Shown: piece after piece, positions 7,147 to 14,921 of the stretch
Numbering within the stretch: position 1 is the stretch's first letter
Layout of the letters: the number at the start of each line of letters is the position of its first letter
Assembly (NCBI GenBank): GCA_003604985.1
Contig: QZIW01000085.1
Coordinates: 1 to 36,765 of the forward strand
Source: Ammonifex sp.
GTDB taxonomy: Bacteria > Bacillota > Desulfotomaculia > Desulfotomaculales > Ammonificaceae
Direction: 5' to 3'
Length of the DNA: 36,765 bases
Program-made: the position numbers and the translations under genes
The notes under the pieces: generated by a model
Databases searched by the model: none
Seen by the model: the letters and a program-made list of their open reading frames with translations, nothing else
What the model was told of the DNA's origin: nothing

Positions 7147-8451
7147 ATTTGGGACAGGCCGAACGAGACTCTCCCCCGCAAAGACATCGAAGCGCTGCAG
7201 CTAAGGCGGTTGCAAGAACTGGTAGCGCGGGTTTACAGGACGGTGCCGCACTACCGCCGCTGTTTCGACGCCGCCGGCGTAACGCCCGGTGATATCAAAT
7301 CCCTTGCGGACGTCCGGCGCCTGCCCTTCACCACCAAAAACGAACTGCGGGACAACTACCCGTTCGGCTTGTTTGCCGTCCCCCTGAAACGCGTCGTCCG
7401 AATTCACGCTTCCTCCGGCACCACCGGGAAACCGACCGTCGCCGGTTATACGAAAAAGGACCTTCGCACCTGGGCCGAGCTTATCGCCAGAATCGTCACC
7501 ATGGCCGGCGTCGGGCGGGGGGACGTGGCCCAGATCTGCTTCTCCTACGGGCTCTTCACCGGCGGTTTCGGGCTTCACTACGGGCTGGAGCGCGCCGGTG
7601 TCACCATCGTACCGGCGGCGGCCGGCAACACTGAAAGACACGTGCAGCTCATGCAGGACTTCGGCACCACCGTAATCGTAGGCACTCCCTCTTACGCCCT
7701 CTACATCGCGGAGGTCGCCCAGAGAATGGGGGTTGATCCGCGCGCGCTCAAAGTGCGCGTTGGGTTGTTCGGCGCTGAACCCTGGGGAGAAGGAATACGG
7801 GCCGAAATTGAAAAAGCGTGGGGCATCGACGCGTACGACAACTACGGACTGAGTGAGGTGATCGGCCCGGGCGTCGCCGGCGAATGCCGCGTGAAGGACG
7901 GGCTGCACGTCAGCGAAGACCACTTCCTTGTGGAAGTTATCGATCCGGAAACCGGACACCCGATGCCGCCTGGGGAAAAGGGAGAAATCGTTTTCACCGC
8001 GCTTACCAAGGAGGCGTTCCCGGTGCTCCGGTACCGGACCCGCGACCTCACCCGCTTGATCACCGAACCCTGCTCCTGCGGCAGAACGACCGTCCGCATG
8101 GAAAAGGTCACCGGGCGCACGGACGACCTGCTCATCATCCGTGGCGTCAATATATTCCCATCCCAGATCGAAGAGGTCTTGACGAGCATTCCCGGCCTGG
8201 CACCGCACTACCGGATCATCCTTGAAAAAAAGGGTTATCTTGACGACATCCAGGTAGAAGTGGAGCTTGCAAGCGAGGGCTTCACCGGGAGGTTCGAAGA
8301 CCTCGCCGTCCTGGAGGACCACATCCGAACACGGCTCCATACAGTGATTACGCTGATGCCGAAGGTGAAGCTGCTCGAGTTCGGCTCGCTCGAAAGGACG
8401 TCGGGTAAGTCGAAACGGGTTGTGGACCGGCGCGGGGAGAAGAGGCGATGA
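7147..8451 (+). CDS. paaK: Phenylacetate-CoA ligase family protein (first copy)
   Basis: About 434 residues of the PaaK adenylate-forming family, which makes aryl-acetyl-CoA from an aryl acetate, ATP and CoA (or runs in reverse). Motifs: P-loop SSGTTGKP (89-96), [11 protein letters not shown], and YRTRDLT, with the C-terminal GRTDDLLIIRGVNIFP hinge. The start is odd. The second copy at 10881 begins MWNPE with ATG; the matching position here reads ATT TGG GAC (ATT at 7147), preceded by ATC. No ATG, GTG or TTG lies in frame between the -10 box at 7098 and this point. In-frame TTG/GTG codons farther upstream (6934, 7066) would add non-homologous sequence and precede the probable transcription start. 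I therefore place the start at 7147 as a likely AUU (or AUC at 7144) codon. The gene overlaps iorA by ATGA. Confidence 0.88.
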   Translation: MWDRPNETLPRKDIEALQLRRLQELVARVYRTVPHYRRCFDAAGVTPGDIKSLADVRRLPFTTKNELRDNYPFGLFAVPLKRVVRIHASSGTTGKPTVAGYTKKDLRTWAELIARIVTMAGVGRGDVAQICFSYGLFTGGFGLHYGLERAGVTIVPAAAGNTERHVQLMQDFGTTVIVGTPSYALYIAEVAQRMGVDPRALKVRVGLFGAEPWGEGIRAEIEKAWGIDAYDNYGLSEVIGPGVAGECRVKDGLHVSEDHFLVEVIDPETGHPMPPGEKGEIVFTALTKEAFPVLRYRTRDLTRLITEPCSCGRTTVRMEKVTGRTDDLLIIRGVNIFPSQIEEVLTSIPGLAPHYRIILEKKGYLDDIQVEVELASEGFTGRFEDLAVLEDHIRTRLHTVITLMPKVKLLEFGSLERTSGKSKRVVDRRGEKRR

Positions 8452-10265
8452 AACTCTTAAGCGGTAATGAAGCCATCGCCCGGGGCGCATACGAAGCCGG
8501 CGTCAGGGTCGCAACGGCATATCCGGGCACACCGAGTACCGAAATTCTTCAAAACATCGCCCGTTACTACCCCGAAATGTACGCGGAGTGGGCACCAAAC
8601 GAAAAAGTCGCGCTCGAAGTAGGCATCGGCGCTTCACTGGGCGGCGCGCGGACGCTTGTGGCCATGAAGCACGTGGGCGTGAACGTAGCCGCCGACCCGC
8701 TGGTAACCCTTGCTTACACCGGGGTGAAGGCCGGTCTCGTGCTGTTGTCTGCCGACGACCCGGGCATGCACAGTTCGCAAAACGAGCAGGACAACCGGCT
8801 GTATGCGCGGCTGGCCAGGATACCGCTCCTGGAACCGGCGGACAGCCAGGAAGCCAAAGATTTTGTCCGCACCGCGCTCGAAATCAGCGAAACTTTTGAT
8901 ACGCCGGTACTCCTGCGCACGACGACAAGAGTTGCCCATTCAAAGAGCCTGGTACGGGAAGGCCCGCCGGCGCAACCGGAACTTAAGCCCTACGCAAAGG
9001 ATTTTACAAAGTACCTGATGGTGCCCGCCAACGCCCGCAAACGCCATGTTTCCCTTGAGGACCGGCAAGAAGGGTTGCGACGGTACGCTGAAAAAACACC
9101 GCTCACCCGCATGGAGCCGGGCGACCGCCGGATCGGCATCGTAACCGGCGGCGTTGCTTACTATTACGTCAAAGAGGCCTGCCCATGGGCGTCTGTACTG
9201 AAGCTCGGTATGAGCTACCCCTTCCCTTACGGGGTGGTCGAAGCTTTCGCCGCGACAGTCGACGACCTTTACGTGGTTGAGGAACTCGAACCGTTCCTCG
9301 AGGAACTGATTGCCGCCAGGGGTATAAGCGTTCATGGAAAAGGCTTGATACCCAGGACCGGAGAACTTTCACCGGCCGTGATTCTACGCTCCCTTATGAA
9401 AAGCCCCGCCTTTGTGTCGGCGGCGCACGCACACGGCAGCGCCGAACCCGTACGCCAGGGGAATAATAGTCGCCACGCTCCGGGACCTTCACCGGAAGCC
9501 GCGGTCGGCGTCCCCGTGCCGCCCCTGCCGGCGCGTCCTCCCGTGCTGTGTCCGGGCTGCCCGCACCGCGGATTGTTCTACGTTCTAAAGAAGCTGAAAC
9601 TCAGAGTAATGGGGGACATCGGCTGCTATACTCTCGGCGGCCTACCGCCCCTTTCCGCCATGGACACCTGCATTTGCATGGGCGCCGGTGTCGGCATGGC
9701 ACACGGCATGGCCAAGGTTGACCCGGAAAGCGCTGAAAAAACGGTGGCGATAATCGGAGACTCCACTTTTGTGCACTCCGGCATCACGGGCCTGATAGAC
9801 ATCGTTTACAACCAGGGGACAAGCACCGTAATCATCGCCGATAACCGCACCACGGCAATGACCGGCCACCAGGATCATCCCGGAACCGGCCGTACCTTGC
9901 GGCGGGACCCCACTAGGGCCCTCGACTTCGCCAAGCTCGCGCGCGCCGTCGGGGTGCCGCACGTCTGGGTGGTGGACCCTAACAACCTCGCCGCCACCAG
10001 GAAGACGATCGCTAAAGCGATAAGAACGCCCGCACCGGTGCTCGTTATCGCCAGCCGCCCCTGCGTGCTCCTCAGCCCCGCGGCACCGGACCCTGTTGCC
10101 ATTAACCCCGAAGTATGCCGCGGCTGCAAGCTGTGCCTGGAACTCGGCTGCCCGGCGCTGTCCCTCCGCGACCGGCCGCGGGTGAACCCGCAGCTTTGCG
10201 TCGGTTGCGGACTTTGCAGCCAGGTTTGCCGGAAAGGGGCCATCGGCAAGGAGGTGGCCGAATGA
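8448..10265 (+). CDS. iorA: Indolepyruvate:ferredoxin oxidoreductase alpha subunit
   Basis: A 605-residue IorA, the usual length. The N-terminal pyruvate-oxidoreductase-like domain contains GNEAIARGAYEAGV and AYPGTPSTEI. The thiamine diphosphate site is in the second half (CPGCPHRG at 368-375, GDIGCYTLG at 389-397, GDST at 437-440). Two C-terminal [4Fe-4S] motifs follow (C557/560/563/568 and C584/587/590/594). With IorB it oxidatively decarboxylates indolepyruvate, phenylpyruvate and related aryl-2-oxoacids to aryl-acetyl-CoA, reducing ferredoxin. A Pro/Ala-rich linker at about 322-366 separates the two halves. It is translationally coupled on both sides (ATGA overlaps with paaK and iorB). 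Confidence 0.96.
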   Translation: MKLLSGNEAIARGAYEAGVRVATAYPGTPSTEILQNIARYYPEMYAEWAPNEKVALEVGIGASLGGARTLVAMKHVGVNVAADPLVTLAYTGVKAGLVLLSADDPGMHSSQNEQDNRLYARLARIPLLEPADSQEAKDFVRTALEISETFDTPVLLRTTTRVAHSKSLVREGPPAQPELKPYAKDFTKYLMVPANARKRHVSLEDRQEGLRRYAEKTPLTRMEPGDRRIGIVTGGVAYYYVKEACPWASVLKLGMSYPFPYGVVEAFAATVDDLYVVEELEPFLEELIAARGISVHGKGLIPRTGELSPAVILRSLMKSPAFVSAAHAHGSAEPVRQGNNSRHAPGPSPEAAVGVPVPPLPARPPVLCPGCPHRGLFYVLKKLKLRVMGDIGCYTLGGLPPLSAMDTCICMGAGVGMAHGMAKVDPESAEKTVAIIGDSTFVHSGITGLIDIVYNQGTSTVIIADNRTTAMTGHQDHPGTGRTLRRDPTRALDFAKLARAVGVPHVWVVDPNNLAATRKTIAKAIRTPAPVLVIASRPCVLLSPAAPDPVAINPEVCRGCKLCLELGCPALSLRDRPRVNPQLCVGCGLCSQVCRKGAIGKEVAE

Positions 10266-10858
10266 GCGCAGTTATCAACGTGCTGATCGCCGGCGTCGGG
10301 GGCCAGGGCATCATTCTGGCGGGCAAACTAATCGCCCGGGCGGCTATCGCTTCGGGGCTCGACGTGAAAACTTCCGAGATCCACGGGATGGCCCAGCGCG
10401 GCGGGAGCGTCACCACCCACGTCCGCTTCGGCGAGAAGGTTTTAGCGCCGGTGATCGACCCGGGGGGCGCCGATTTCCTGCTGGCGTTTGAAAAGCTCGA
10501 GGGGCTTAGATACCTGGATTTTCTCAAGCCGGGCGGAACGGTGGTCCTGAACAACCAGGTAATAGACCCCCTGCCGGTAGCTGTCGGGGCGGAAACGTAT
10601 CCCGAAGCCGCTGAGAGCATCATTGCAGCAAGGTTCCCGCTCGTATTCGTGGACGCGGTCCCGGAAGCAGAAAACCTGGGCAACCTCCGGGTGTCAAACA
10701 TGGTGATGATCGGCGCGCTTGCGCGCCTTCTCCCCTTGCCCGACTCGGCATGGGCCGAGGCAATCGACGCCGCCGTTCCCCCCCGTTTTCACGAGCTGAA
10801 CCGGCGGGCCTTCGCCCGGGGCTTTGAGTTAGCTGAAAGAGCTTCAATTTCGGGATAG
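10262..10858 (+). CDS. iorB: Indolepyruvate:ferredoxin oxidoreductase beta subunit
   Basis: 198 residues of the gamma-type 2-oxoacid oxidoreductase family: [19 protein letters not shown] at the N-terminus and [17 protein letters not shown], which are signature segments of IorB/PorG. It is the partner of IorA. The ATG at 10262 overlaps the iorA stop (ATGA) and is preceded by GGAGGTG within iorA. The frame extends upstream of this ATG, but that part is out-of-frame iorA sequence. Confidence 0.95.
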   Translation: MSAVINVLIAGVGGQGIILAGKLIARAAIASGLDVKTSEIHGMAQRGGSVTTHVRFGEKVLAPVIDPGGADFLLAFEKLEGLRYLDFLKPGGTVVLNNQVIDPLPVAVGAETYPEAAESIIAARFPLVFVDAVPEAENLGNLRVSNMVMIGALARLLPLPDSAWAEAIDAAVPPRFHELNRRAFARGFELAERASISG

Positions 10859-10880
10859 ATTTGCCTTAGGAGGTTTGTCT

Positions 10881-12194
10881 ATGTGGAACCCAGAGATCGA
10901 AAGCATGCCACGTGAAAAGCTCCGCGAACTGCAACTTAAACGGCTTAAAGAAACGGTCGACCTTGCTTACCAAAACGTGCCCCACTACAGGCAGAAGTTT
11001 GACCAGATGGGACTGAAGCCGCAGGACGTCAAATCCCTCGACGACCTTGCGCACCTGCCGTTTACGGTTAAAACCGACCTGCGCGACCACTACCCGTTCG
11101 GGCTTTTCGCCGCGCCGCTGAAGGATATAGTCCGGGTGCACGCTTCCTCCGGCACTACGGGAAAGCCGATCGTAGTCGGGTACACCCGCGAGGACATCAG
11201 CACCTGGGCCGAGGTAATGGCACGCACCATCGGCATGGTAAATACGACCTTCGAGGACGTCGTACAGGTGGCCTACGGTTACGGCCTGTTCACCGGCGGT
11301 CTGGGTCTCCATTACGGCGCCGAATACATGGGCGCAACGGTGGTACCCATGTCCGGCGGCAATACCAAGCGCCAGATCATGCTCATGCAGGATTTCGGTA
11401 CTACGGTGCTGTGCTGCACACCCTCCTACGCCCTGTACATCGCGGAAGTTTTCGCCGAGATCGGCGTCCCGCGCGAGAGCCTCAAACTGCGTGCCGGCCT
11501 TTTAGGCGCGGAACCGTGGTCCGATGCCATGCGCAGAGAAATCGAGGAGAAGCTTAAGATAGACGCTGTCGACATATACGGCCTGAGCGAAGTAATCGGG
11601 CCGGGAGTGGCAAGCGAGTGCCTCTGCAAGGAAGGACTCCACATATGCGAGGACCACTTCATTCCGGAAATCATCGACCCGGAAACCGGCACGGTCCTGC
11701 CGCCCGGCCGGCCCGGCGAACTGGTCTTCACGACCATTACCAAAAAGGGGTCGCCTGTCCTCCGCTACCGGACCCGCGACATCACGCTGCTCATCGACGT
11801 CCCCTGCGCCTGCGGCCGGACTCACATCCGTATGGCCCGGGTGATGGGGCGTTCAGACGATATGCTCATCATCCGGGGCGTAAACGTCTTCCCGTCGCAG
11901 ATCGAAAGCGTGCTGCTGTCTATCAGCCATACCGAGCCCCATTATCTGATCGTGGTGGACCGGGAAAAAGCGCTTGATACCCTGGAGGTCTGGATCGAAG
12001 TCTCCGAAGACCTTTTCCGGGATGAAATCAAAGGGCTCGAGGAGCTGGAACGCTGCATTCACAACGAGATTGAAAGCGTACTCGGCATATCGGTTAAAGT
12101 AAAACTGGTGGAACCAAAGACGATCCAGCGCAGCGAAGGAAAGGCGAAACGCGTGGTAGACAAGCGGGATCTCCCCAAGAAACAGGAGGGATAA
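10881..12194 (+). CDS. paaK: Phenylacetate-CoA ligase family protein (second copy)
   Basis: 437 residues, aligned end to end with the first PaaK of the cluster (same [30 protein letters not shown] and [19 protein letters not shown] segments) but clearly diverged, so it is not a recent duplication. The ATG at 10881 is 7 bases after a consensus AGGAGG. A TTG at 10875 lies too close to that site. Paralogues flanking iorAB suggest either different aryl-acid specificities or opposite directions: CoA activation versus ATP recovery from aryl-acetyl-CoA (inference). Confidence 0.94.
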   Translation: MWNPEIESMPREKLRELQLKRLKETVDLAYQNVPHYRQKFDQMGLKPQDVKSLDDLAHLPFTVKTDLRDHYPFGLFAAPLKDIVRVHASSGTTGKPIVVGYTREDISTWAEVMARTIGMVNTTFEDVVQVAYGYGLFTGGLGLHYGAEYMGATVVPMSGGNTKRQIMLMQDFGTTVLCCTPSYALYIAEVFAEIGVPRESLKLRAGLLGAEPWSDAMRREIEEKLKIDAVDIYGLSEVIGPGVASECLCKEGLHICEDHFIPEIIDPETGTVLPPGRPGELVFTTITKKGSPVLRYRTRDITLLIDVPCACGRTHIRMARVMGRSDDMLIIRGVNVFPSQIESVLLSISHTEPHYLIVVDREKALDTLEVWIEVSEDLFRDEIKGLEELERCIHNEIESVLGISVKVKLVEPKTIQRSEGKAKRVVDKRDLPKKQEG

Positions 12195-12196
12195 AA

Positions 12197-12628
12197 ATGG
12201 CCGTTAAGCAAATCTCGGTTTTCCTTGAGAACAAAAGCGGCCGACTGGCCGCCGTGACGAAACTTCTGGGTGAAAAACAGGTTAACATCAGGGCGCTGTC
12301 AATTGCCGACACCTCGGACTTCGGCATCCTGCGCCTGATCGTCAACGACCCTGATAAGGCCCACAAGGCCCTGAAAGAAGGTGGTTTCACCGTTTCCGCC
12401 ACCGACGTCCTGGCCGTAGCGGTGCCCGATACGCCGGGAGGTCTTGCCCCCGCGCTTGCGGTACTCGAAGACGCCGGCGTGAACATCGAATATCTTTACG
12501 CCTTCGTGGCGCAGCGCGCCGGAATGGCAATGGTCTTGTTTAAAGTCAACGACACTGAACGCGCCGCAGCCGCGCTCACAAAGGCCGGCTTCAGCGTGCC
12601 GAAGCCCGAAGAAGTCTACTCAGTTTAA
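12197..12628 (+). CDS. Tandem ACT-domain protein
   Basis: 143 residues with two ACT domains: the first begins KQISVFLENKSGRLAAVTKLL (about 4-70), the second AVAVPDTPGGLAPALAVLEDAGVNIEY (about 75-140). ACT domains bind small ligands, usually amino acids. AGGAGG precedes the ATG, and only 2 bases separate it from the paaK stop, so it is cotranscribed. Single proteins of this type commonly follow paaK/ior genes. The context suggests sensing of an aromatic amino acid or its oxoacid, but the ligand cannot be read from the sequence. Confidence 0.92.
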   Translation: MAVKQISVFLENKSGRLAAVTKLLGEKQVNIRALSIADTSDFGILRLIVNDPDKAHKALKEGGFTVSATDVLAVAVPDTPGGLAPALAVLEDAGVNIEYLYAFVAQRAGMAMVLFKVNDTERAAAALTKAGFSVPKPEEVYSV

Positions 12629-12671
12629 TAAAACACCCTGACCCCGAAAAACGAAAACCCGGGGAAAGCTC

Positions 12672-13496
12672 CTACCCGTGTTTTGTAATTTCCTTTTTCC
12701 TGCATATGGAACAGCCGCTACATTCCTTGAAGTAAAAGATCGTACGGAGGATTGTCAAGGCCGGTCCCGAGGGACTGTAACCGTGAACCGTTATCTTGCG
12801 CACCCCCATGGCGAGCAGGGTGCCTATCAAAATATCCTCGTTTCCCAGGTCGTCGACGGGGATTCTTTCCGGCAAACCGTGCCGGAGTTTCGCTCCCCGC
12901 TTGTCGCACAGAACAAAGCCCCCTCCGGCTTCCGGAAGGCAGTGGACCTGTTTCACTCCCGGTCCCCGGTTTTGGCGGAAACGCCGGAAGAACGTGACAA
13001 GCCGCGACCATTCTTGTTCCAGCAGCGCCTGGTCCGCCAGGCGCCAGATCAACTGCGTCACGAAAGAATCGAGATTTTTCAACCGAAACCGCAGGAACCC
13101 CTTAAGGTCAACCCAATCCTCCGTTGAAAGGTGTTCATTCAACCTCGATACAATTTCCGACTTGAGCGGCAGCAGAAAGTCGCGCGCCTGCTGCAGTTGC
13201 TTCTTCACCGACTGCTGAACCTTCGCGTCCCATAAACCCTTCCGGTTGAAAAAATCCTCGGCCCGGATGTCGAGCGCACGCATGGTCAAAAAAGCCCCCA
13301 CAACACGCGTAAGGCGCAGGCGCACGTAACGGCTTTCGTTATCGCTGGCGACCGCTACCTTGACGTGGAATACCCCGCCGCCGAATGAAACCAGTCTACA
13401 CTGAAAGCGCTCGCGCCGGAGCAGCCTTATCTCCTGGCGCAAAGCGGTTACGAAATCCCGGCCGGCGATGCTGCCCACATGAAACGTCAGTTCCAA
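12672..13496 (-). CDS. ytxC: Sporulation protein YtxC-like
   Basis: A 274-residue protein matching the YtxC sporulation family by length and by central segments (DLKGFLRFRLKNLDSF, VTFFRRFRQNRGPGVKQVHCL) and by its ending, in which a cysteine cluster (KECSGCSICRK) closes the protein. Its biochemical role is unknown. The start is a TTG at 13496 behind GGGGGTG. A short inverted repeat (CCGTAAG/CTTACGG, 13507-13526) lies immediately upstream in the leader. It converges with the ACT gene; the 43-base gap holds only weak, non-convincing hairpins. Confidence 0.8.
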   Translation of the reverse strand: MELTFHVGSIAGRDFVTALRQEIRLLRRERFQCRLVSFGGGVFHVKVAVASDNESRYVRLRLTRVVGAFLTMRALDIRAEDFFNRKGLWDAKVQQSVKKQLQQARDFLLPLKSEIVSRLNEHLSTEDWVDLKGFLRFRLKNLDSFVTQLIWRLADQALLEQEWSRLVTFFRRFRQNRGPGVKQVHCLPEAGGGFVLCDKRGAKLRHGLPERIPVDDLGNEDILIGTLLAMGVRKITVHGYSPSGPALTILRTIFYFKECSGCSICRKKEITKHG

Positions 13497-13609
13497 ACGC
13501 GCACCCCCGTAAGACTAAGCTTACGGCGTAACTTATGCGCAAAAGCCTTAGATTATGTATGCCGCGGCAAGTGCCTTCCCGCCGCCGGGGGACCGGAAAT
13601 CTCCGGGAG

Positions 13610-14188
13610 TTAACAGTGTTTCTTGTACGCTTCCGTAAACAGGGCCAGGTGGTGCTGCTCGTCAAGTATTATCCGTTCCAGCAGGGCCACGATGTGCGGG
13701 TCCTTGATCATTGCCTGGTGGGCCCGGTACTGCTTTATCGCTCCCTCTTCGGCCTCGATGTCGGCAGCCAACCTGTCGCAAACGTTGGTCCCGTAATAGG
13801 GGAAGGAAGCGTCCCAATAGACGTAACGGTTCTTGCGGACGTACCAGAACCGGGGGTCGACACCGAGCAGAAGGATCGTCTCGGCCAGCAGTTCCAGGTG
13901 CTTCATCTCGACGATGGCGATGCACTCTTCGAGTTCAGCAAGCTCCGGATATCGTTCGTGAAAAGTGAAATCGTGGTAAATGTACTGGTGCACGGCGGTG
14001 AGTTCACTGGTTGGACCGGCATAGTCGTCCAGAAGCAGTTCGGCGTAAAAGCGATTGGGCGCAGTGACCCTGGGCTCCGGGTAGGGAATGTCCAATTCAC
14101 AAAACCGCCTGGGCTTTTCTGTTTGCCTGGGGCCAGAGTTGCCCGGCGGCGGAAAAACGAATCGGAGTTTATTCGAGTTTTCTGACAT
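13610..14188 (-). CDS. Ferritin-like di-iron/manganese domain protein
   Basis: 192 residues from the ATG at 14188, which has a GGGGGG site 7 bases upstream; an ATG 30 bases earlier has no ribosome site. After a Pro-rich N-terminal stretch of about 45 residues comes a four-helix ferritin-like domain: E62 (SELTAVHQY), E94-x2-H97 (EMKH), E145/E147-E148 (ADIEAEEGA) and E177-x2-H180 (DEQHH). These are the expected carboxylate/ExxH metal ligands. The family is widespread in anaerobic Firmicutes and resembles rubrerythrin/Mn-catalase folds without a rubredoxin domain. Oxidative-stress defence or a spore-coat role is inference. No dedicated partner gene is adjacent. Confidence 0.8.
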   Translation of the reverse strand: MSENSNKLRFVFPPPGNSGPRQTEKPRRFCELDIPYPEPRVTAPNRFYAELLLDDYAGPTSELTAVHQYIYHDFTFHERYPELAELEECIAIVEMKHLELLAETILLLGVDPRFWYVRKNRYVYWDASFPYYGTNVCDRLAADIEAEEGAIKQYRAHQAMIKDPHIVALLERIILDEQHHLALFTEAYKKHC

Positions 14189-14271
14189 TGTGTAACCCCC
14201 CGTAGGATTTACTTGCATCTTATGTGGGAAAATTTACAAGCGTGATTAGGTTTCGCCTTCAATCATCCTGT

Positions 14272-14508
14272 TTAATGATGAACTTCAATAATATGGCAGG
14301 TTTCGCAGGATAATTCATTCGAACGTTGAATAAAATACAATATATTCCTACAACCTCTGACGGGTGGTGATGGTATGGCCACGAGATCCTCGATAAGTTG
14401 TCGGGAGGACAAGACTTGTCGCCGGAACTCGAATTCCTTGCGGAAACCGCGATCGAGTTTGTTGCGCTCCCTTTCGAGGAAGATGTAGCGGTTCAGGACC
14501 AGGGCCAA
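14272..14508 (-). CDS. Possible diverged Spo0E-like aspartyl-phosphate phosphatase
   Basis: A 78-codon frame from a TTG at 14508. Residues about 12-35 fit the Spo0E helical hairpin pattern in both residues and spacing: ERERNKL, then 13 residues, then VLSSRQLIEDLV, compared with the family signature VLxxSQxLDxLI. The Ser of the SQxxxD signature is Arg here and the Asp is Glu, so activity is doubtful. No good ribosome site is seen and the tail after about residue 40 has no similarity. Spo0E-like proteins dephosphorylate Spo0A~P and delay sporulation. It lies opposite a kinase relic and its promoter, so it may be a chance frame or another relic. Confidence 0.35.
   Translation of the reverse strand: MALVLNRYIFLERERNKLDRGFRKEFEFRRQVLSSRQLIEDLVAIPSPPVRGCRNILYFIQRSNELSCETCHIIEVHH
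14307..14331 (+). promoter_or_regulatory. Sigma-H-type promoter before the kinase relic
   Basis: AGGATAA (14307-14313), 11 bases, then GTTGAAT (14325-14331) fits the Spo0H consensus AGGAwww-N11/12-RnnGAAT. A second CAGG lies at 14297-14300. It points toward the histidine-kinase remnant at 14482-14682. Sigma-H drives sporulation-initiation genes in Bacillus. Confidence 0.5.
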
Positions 14509-14682
14509 GGAATTGCACGGCGATTATCTCGATAGACTGGGCACGCCTTTCTTTACCACAAAGGAACACGGGACCGGCCTGGGGCTGGCGGTTTGTTAGA
14601 GACCGCCTTCAGACACAACGCCGCCGTTTCGGTAGCCACCGGCGCCGGCGGCATCACCTTTTTCGTGAAGTTTAAGATTTAA
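14482..14682 (+). pseudogene. Histidine kinase C-terminal (ATPase) remnant, frameshifted
   Basis: Three short pieces in shifting frames together read as the end of a sensor kinase: VQDQGQGIA (G1-type box), then DYLDRLGTPFFTTKEHGTGLGLAVC (F and G2 boxes), then RHNAAVSVATGAGGITFFV and a stop at 14680-14682. At least two frameshifts and in-frame stops interrupt it, and the N-terminal sensor and His-phosphotransfer domains are missing. The G-box wording resembles the NtrB/KinB-type kinases that feed the sporulation phosphorelay. Decay by deletion is the simplest reading; sequencing error alone could not remove the missing N-terminus. Confidence 0.8.
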
Positions 14683-14722
14683 GAAGCCGTCTTAGAGGAG
14701 AGGAGTAAAAAACCAAAGGGAA

Positions 14723-14747
14723 AAGGCTTCCGGTTGCCGGAAGCCTT
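14723..14747 (-). terminator. Terminator of tRNA-Val
   Basis: An 11-bp stem (AAGGCTTCCGG / CCGGAAGCCTT) with a 3-base loop; on the minus strand it continues into TTCCC and then, after GG, a run of six T residues. It lies 10 bases beyond the tRNA CCA end. Confidence 0.75.
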
Positions 14748-14756
14748 CATTCTCTA

Positions 14757-14831
14757 TGGTGGGCGGGATAGGAGTTGAACCTACCACCTTCTGCGTGTCA
14801 AGCAGACGTTCTCCCGCTGAACTACCCGCCC
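14757..14831 (-). tRNA. tRNA-Val (anticodon GAC)
   Basis: A cloverleaf on the minus strand: acceptor GGGCGGG (14831-14825) pairs with CCCGCCC (14767-14761), followed by discriminator A and an encoded CCA (14759-14757). The anticodon stem is GTCTGC/GCAGAA-type with the loop TTGACAC, giving anticodon GAC, which reads GUC/GUU valine codons. The T-arm shows GGTTCAACTCC. It has its own promoter and terminator, so it is a single-tRNA transcription unit. Confidence 0.96.
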
Positions 14832-14851
14832 GTGGTTGATGAGCAAGTTTA

Positions 14852-14880
14852 ATTATCGCTTAAACCGGCCGGTTTGTCAA
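14852..14880 (-). promoter_or_regulatory. Sigma-A promoter of tRNA-Val
   Basis: On the minus strand TTGACA (14880-14875), a 17-base spacer and GATAAT (14857-14852): near-consensus. Initiation is expected about 14845, 14 bases before the tRNA 5' end. A palindrome AAACCGGCCGGTTT fills much of the spacer. Confidence 0.85.
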
Positions 14881-14921
14881 GAAGTCGCGCGAACGGAAGC
14901 TGCGAGTTCCAATTGTCTAAG

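Noticed and set aside
7201-8490. 429-codon open frame on the minus strand opposite paaK
   Set aside because: It mirrors a GC-rich coding gene of known family; its product is His/Arg/Gly-rich with no recognisable domain.
12629-12685. Bidirectional terminator between the ACT gene and ytxC
   Set aside because: AAAACAC/GTGTTTT and CCCCG/CGGGG pairings exist, but they are short with large loops; not strong enough to list.
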